Source of the DNA: an uncultured Lachnospiraceae bacterium | GTDB taxonomy: Bacteria > Bacillota > Clostridia > Lachnospirales > Lachnospiraceae | NCBI GenBank assembly: GCA_945868435.1 | Contig: CAMBLG010000004.1 | Coordinates: forward strand, 62,001 to 126,000 | DNA: 64,000 bases | Direction: 5' to 3' | Shown: positions 60,721-64,000 of the stretch, piece by piece | Position numbering within the stretch: position 1 is the stretch's first letter | Layout: every line of letters starts with the position of its first letter | Made by a program: the position numbers and the translations under genes | Notes under the pieces: model-generated | What the model was told of the DNA's origin: nothing | Databases searched by the model: none | What the model saw: only the letters and a program-made list of their open reading frames with translations

Positions 60721-61212
60721 CTATCTGATTACTTTTTGCGCATACTTAACCATCACTGCATCCAGATATTTTTCATCCGGCTCAAATTTAATCAGGGATA
60801 CTGCTCCATCCTTATTCACAATCATGTCATACGTCTTGTTTTCCGGAATATTGGAGGTATAATTTTTAACTTTCACGGTCTTGTCCGTCTCGTATCTGTA
60901 AACGGATCGATCACCTGCGGGTGCAATCTGAACTACCTCTTCCATACTGTACACTCCAAGTCCCTTTCTGCGGCTCTTATTCATAATCTTGGCAAAACGA
61001 ACCTCTCCATCAAAATAGGAATACTCATATTCCTTGTTAGAACAGAAAGTGAGCAGGATTCCAATTATACCGAAGATCAGCATTGGAATCGCAAATATCA
61101 GACTAAAGCATGCCAATACCAAACTCATAATTCCAAGTACCAGGGTGAAGATTCCTAAAAAAGTCTCCCACATTTTCTTGCGAACCGGTACAATTACATA
61201 TACTTCTAACAT
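60721..61212 (-). CDS. DUF6106-like membrane protein
   Basis: 163 residues: two N-terminal helices in about 15-58 (GIFTLVLGIMSLVLACFSLI), then a soluble domain with EYEYSYFDGEVRFAKIMNKS and RRKGL, the pattern I know as DUF6106. Function unknown. GGAG 8 bases before the ATG. Confidence 0.75.
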   Translation of the reverse strand: MLEVYVIVPVRKKMWETFLGIFTLVLGIMSLVLACFSLIFAIPMLIFGIIGILLTFCSNKEYEYSYFDGEVRFAKIMNKSRRKGLGVYSMEEVVQIAPAGDRSVYRYETDKTVKVKNYTSNIPENKTYDMIVNKDGAVSLIKFEPDEKYLDAVMVKYAQKVIR

Positions 61213-61369
61213 CTCTCAATCTCCTTTATCTATATGCTTGTTTTCATTATACCTTAACTCGCTCCTTTTTGCTATAGAATAATACTTTTTTTAGAAAGTC
61301 TATGGATTTTTCTTCTATTGGGATATACAATAAAGAAAGAATTTTCGTTTTATTTCGATAGGAGGGCGT

Positions 61370-63397
61370 ATGGAATTTCATTTCAAAAGAGAACAGTTAT
61401 CAGATTTTCAGGCAAACATCCGCAAAGAGTGGGCTATGACCAACGGATTGGGTGGATACGCCGGCGGCTCCGTGACCGGTGCCTGTAACCGTACACATCA
61501 GGGATATCTTATCGCAAGTCTCCATTCACCAGTAGAACGATTTCTGATTCTGAGCAAAACCAATGAAAGGTTTGTACAGAATGGAATCTCCTATGACCTG
61601 GAAACCTCTCAGCATCTGGGTCCGATCTACCGCGAAGGACAGCGCTACCTGACGGACTTTATCTATAACGGCAACGTCACCTTCGTATATCAGGCCGGGG
61701 ATCTTGAAATCCGCAAACAGCTCGTCCTGGTTCATGGGCAAAACACAGTCGCAATCGATTACGAGATTACAAATTCCGGCGAGGTAGCAGACTTTACTAT
61801 CACACCGCTGTTCAATTACCGTGAACACAGTGCTTCCTCCACTCGTGAGGATCTTCATTTTTCCCATAAGGTTGCCACCTCGCCTGTCGGAAAACCATAT
61901 GGTCTGGTTCTTAAGCCTGAGAAAAACCCAAATATTAAAATCGGCGTAGCTTTCACGGCAGGAATTCTGCAGGAGAGAACGGAATTGTACGATGCAAATA
62001 TGCAATATCAGACAGAAGTCGACAATGAAGTAGACGGGCTCGACTCCCACTACACACCATATGATATCGTCTTCCCTGTCCCTGCACATGGGAGTATGCA
62101 CTTTTCTCTGATCTGCAGTGTTGCTGACGGAACCAGGGACTTTCCCCACATCAGCTTTTATGCAGACACCGCACGGCTTTTGGCAGATACAAAGCTGCAA
62201 TACCTGAACGAACTGTTGGTTCAGGCGGGCTACGGGCAGGACGAATTCGCCAATACTCTTGTCATGGCAGCTGACCAGTTTCTCGCCAATCGCGCTTCCA
62301 CAGGCCTTAAAACGGTTCTTGCCGGACTTCCATGGTTTACCGACTGGGGAAGGGACACCATGATCGCCTTTTCCGGTCTGACTCTGGCAACCAGGCGCTT
62401 CCAGGAGGCGCGTGAAATTCTTGTGACTTTTGCAAAATACATCCGGCACGGCCTTGTACCCAACATGTTTCCGGATGACGGACAGGAGCCCCTGTACAAC
62501 ACGGTAGACGCATCCCTGTGGTATTTCTATGCTGTGGACCAGTATCTTCGCTACACCGGTGACAGCTCTGACTACCTCTTTGTAGAAAGGGAATTGTATC
62601 CTGCATTGCAGGAAATTATACACGCCTACCAAAACGGAACGGATTTTTCCATTTACATGGAAGAGGACGGGCTGATTCACGCGGGAAGCGGTCTGGATCA
62701 GGTAACATGGATGGATGTCCGTGTCGGCGACTGGGTAGCAACTCCACGGCACGGAAAGCCGGTTGAGATCAACGCACTCTGGTACAATGCGCTGATGGTT
62801 ATGTCAGAACTTGCCGAACAGTATCACGACGATGCCACCCCGTATCGGGATCTTGCGGGCACCGTCCGCAAGTCCTTTTTGGAAGAGTTCTGGAATGAAG
62901 CTGACCAATGTCTGTATGATGTGGTAGACGGAGATACGAAAGACGCATCCATTCGTCCAAATCAGATCTATGCAGTGTCTTTGCCGCATTCAATGCTGGG
63001 GGAGGAACAAGCTGCCAAGGTGGTGGAAACTGTCCAAACCAAACTCGTGGCAGGCCCTGGAATCCGTTCTCTGTCACCGGATCATAAGGACTACCACCCA
63101 ATCTACCTTGGCGCCCTGCAGAAACGCGATGAAGCATATCACCAGGGTACGGCATGGGGATTTTTGATGGGTGGCTTTATCAGCGCTTACGTGAAAGTTC
63201 ACGGTCACACTCCGGAAGCAAAGAAACAGGCTCTTGCCTTTCTCGAACCGGTGCGTGAGCATCTGTACGAAGGCTGTATCGGCTCGATCTCCGAGATTTT
63301 TGACGGTGACAGCCCTCACACCTGCCGCGGCTGCTATGCGCAGGCCTGGAGCGTCGGCGAGGTTCTGCGCTGTTATGTGGAAGACATTCTGGATTAA
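61370..63397 (+). CDS. glycogen debranching enzyme (amylo-alpha-1,6-glucosidase, GH133 type)
   Basis: 675 residues. N-terminal GDE domain (~15-235: KEWAMTNGLGGYAGGSVTG, NYREHSASSTREDL), then an (alpha/alpha)6 catalytic domain with WFTDWGRDTMIAFSGL near 325 and IHAGSGLDQVTWMDVRVGDW, and the end FDGDSPHTCRGCYAQAWSVGE. Removes alpha-1,6 branches for glycogen use. Archaeal/clostridial single-enzyme form, not the GH13 GlgX. AGGAGG 5 bases before ATG. Confidence 0.95.
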   Translation: MEFHFKREQLSDFQANIRKEWAMTNGLGGYAGGSVTGACNRTHQGYLIASLHSPVERFLILSKTNERFVQNGISYDLETSQHLGPIYREGQRYLTDFIYNGNVTFVYQAGDLEIRKQLVLVHGQNTVAIDYEITNSGEVADFTITPLFNYREHSASSTREDLHFSHKVATSPVGKPYGLVLKPEKNPNIKIGVAFTAGILQERTELYDANMQYQTEVDNEVDGLDSHYTPYDIVFPVPAHGSMHFSLICSVADGTRDFPHISFYADTARLLADTKLQYLNELLVQAGYGQDEFANTLVMAADQFLANRASTGLKTVLAGLPWFTDWGRDTMIAFSGLTLATRRFQEAREILVTFAKYIRHGLVPNMFPDDGQEPLYNTVDASLWYFYAVDQYLRYTGDSSDYLFVERELYPALQEIIHAYQNGTDFSIYMEEDGLIHAGSGLDQVTWMDVRVGDWVATPRHGKPVEINALWYNALMVMSELAEQYHDDATPYRDLAGTVRKSFLEEFWNEADQCLYDVVDGDTKDASIRPNQIYAVSLPHSMLGEEQAAKVVETVQTKLVAGPGIRSLSPDHKDYHPIYLGALQKRDEAYHQGTAWGFLMGGFISAYVKVHGHTPEAKKQALAFLEPVREHLYEGCIGSISEIFDGDSPHTCRGCYAQAWSVGEVLRCYVEDILD

Positions 63398-63417
63398 TAC
63401 ACAGCCCTCCACCCACA

Positions 63418-63491
63418 TGCGCACTCGTCGCCTCTTCGAGGCTCCAGTCCCGCTCCTTACGGAGCTAAGACTGCTTTTGTGAATAGTAACA
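63418..63491. repeat. decayed MITE-related end
   Basis: After the debranching gene. Two small hairpins (GCCTC/GAGGC and GCTCC/GGAGC) and then CTGCTTTTGTGAATAGTAAC, which resembles, on the other strand, the left end and adjoining CAAAAGCAG of the MITE at 27659. No target repeat was found. Confidence 0.4.
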
Positions 63492-63509
63492 ATTAATACA
63501 AAAAAGTTC

Positions 63510-63538
63510 TTGACATAACCGCGTACTTCCGCTAAAAT
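63510..63538 (+). promoter_or_regulatory. promoter of the tRNA pair
   Basis: TTGACA (63510-63515), 17-base spacer, TAAAAT (63533-63538), 57 bases before tRNA-Phe. Confidence 0.8.
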
Positions 63539-63595
63539 ATGTAATGTTCCGCGTAACGGGTAGATGCGTCATGCAGAACATACATATTTATAAGC

Positions 63596-63668
<73 letters not shown>

Positions 63669-63671
63669 TCT

Positions 63672-63742
63672 GCGGGTGTAGTTCAATGGTAGAACACCAG
63701 CCTTCCAAGCTGGATACGTGGGTTCGATTCCCATCACCCGCT
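63672..63742 (+). tRNA. tRNA-Gly (anticodon TCC)
   Basis: Acceptor GCGGGTG/CACCCGC, D arm GTTC...GAAC, anticodon stem CCAGC/GCTGG with loop CTTCCAA, T arm TGGGT/CCCAT-type. Discriminator T; no encoded CCA. Three bases after tRNA-Phe, one transcript; a T run follows. Confidence 0.96.
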
Positions 63743-63800
63743 CTATTTTTTTGCAGTAAAGACATGAGCATCCATCGCCCGACTTTACCTGCACACAAAG

Positions 63801-63833
63801 AATCCCCCGGCTTGCGATGCAAACCGGGGGATT
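63801..63833 (-). terminator. terminator after the DUF6465-like gene
   Basis: AATCCCCCGG and CCGGGGGATT arms, then TTCTTTG on the minus strand. Confidence 0.65.
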
Positions 63834-63860
63834 CGTATGTATTCTTACATCATTACAAAA

Positions 63861-64000
63861 TTAGAACAGATCTACACGACCACTGAACTTCTCGTTAATC
63901 ACATAGTATGCTGAATAATCTTCAGGCTTAATATAGATATCAAGTTTCTTGATTGCACCTACTCTGTGACCTTCTGCTGCAAACTGAGCCTTAACTCTCT
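63861..64000 (-). CDS. DUF6465-like protein, C-terminal part, cut by the window end
   Basis: The last 46 codons are inside the window. They read GAIKKLDIYIKPEDYSAYYV then INEKFSGRVDLF and stop, the typical end of DUF6465 proteins of Lachnospiraceae (usually after a Lys/Ala-rich N-terminal part). Function unknown. Confidence 0.75.
   Translation of the reverse strand, partial: RVKAQFAAEGHRVGAIKKLDIYIKPEDYSAYYVINEKFSGRVDLF

Noticed and set aside
61526-62752. 408-codon open frame antisense to the debranching enzyme gene
   Set aside because: Shadow of a GC-biased gene: no ribosome site, no family features, and the plus strand encodes an unmistakable GH133 protein.

Overview
The window looks like chromosome of an anaerobic, low-to-mid GC Firmicute, most likely family Lachnospiraceae (Clostridia). 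The evidence is the block hprK-uvrC-ftsH beside murB-rapZ-whiA, a type III glutamine synthetase next to an Amt-PII fusion, a type-III-like archaeal-style glycogen debranching enzyme, and small families (DUF4250, DUF6472, DUF6106, DUF6465 types) that I associate with this family. Genus cannot be fixed from the sequence alone.

Layout. 154-3593: YigZ and a class A penicillin-binding protein. 3709-17203: one very compact minus-strand operon of 17 genes, from a consensus promoter at 17248-17276 to a terminator at 3694-3719. It encodes an organosulfur ABC importer, a cytoplasmic aryl-sulfate sulfotransferase, two thioredoxins, a thioredoxin reductase, a siroheme sulfite reductase, a TusA-like protein, a ThiS-like carrier with its ThiF-like activator and JAMM protease, MetY, a BioY-like protein, and siroheme synthesis from porphobilinogen. 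Read together it is a route from sulfate esters or sulfonates through sulfite and a protein thiocarboxylate to homocysteine. The HcyS/HcyD/HcyF/MetY half is known from Wolinella; the aryl-sulfotransferase/thioredoxin entry without sulfate-activation genes is, as far as I know, not described. It is the best candidate for a new system here.

17419-34568: nitrogen genes (amt-glnB fusion, glnN) with attenuator-like hairpins, then fba, a lipid kinase, whiA, rapZ, murB, an M18 aminopeptidase, a 196-bp MITE, hprK, uvrC, ftsH and divergent pyrG. 34734-36756: glpP, a nitroreductase and an HxlR regulator.

36990-50451: a 13.46-kb integrative mobilizable element inserted in frame into an XRE-family regulator gene whose two halves survive at 36879-36992 and 50453-51030. 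It carries a large serine recombinase, TnpW-like protein, relaxase with an oriT, primase and VapE-type ATPase with an iteron-like array, and cargo: a two-component system with a MacB/FtsX-type ABC transporter sharing a 20-bp putative operator, as in antimicrobial-peptide resistance modules. Behind the element are remnants of a deleted glpA/DUF1667 operon with its GlpP-type leader terminator.

51521-64000: an ECF S component, a WYL regulator, a 543-bp foldback (giant inverted repeat) element with a 13-bp near-identical flanking repeat, small clostridial genes, a rhodanese-TtcA fusion with TcdA, a cytidylate-kinase-like protein, an SLC13/NhaD-type permease, MurI, a YvyF-like zinc-ribbon protein, glycogen debranching enzyme, tRNA-Phe and tRNA-Gly, and the truncated end of a DUF6465-type gene.
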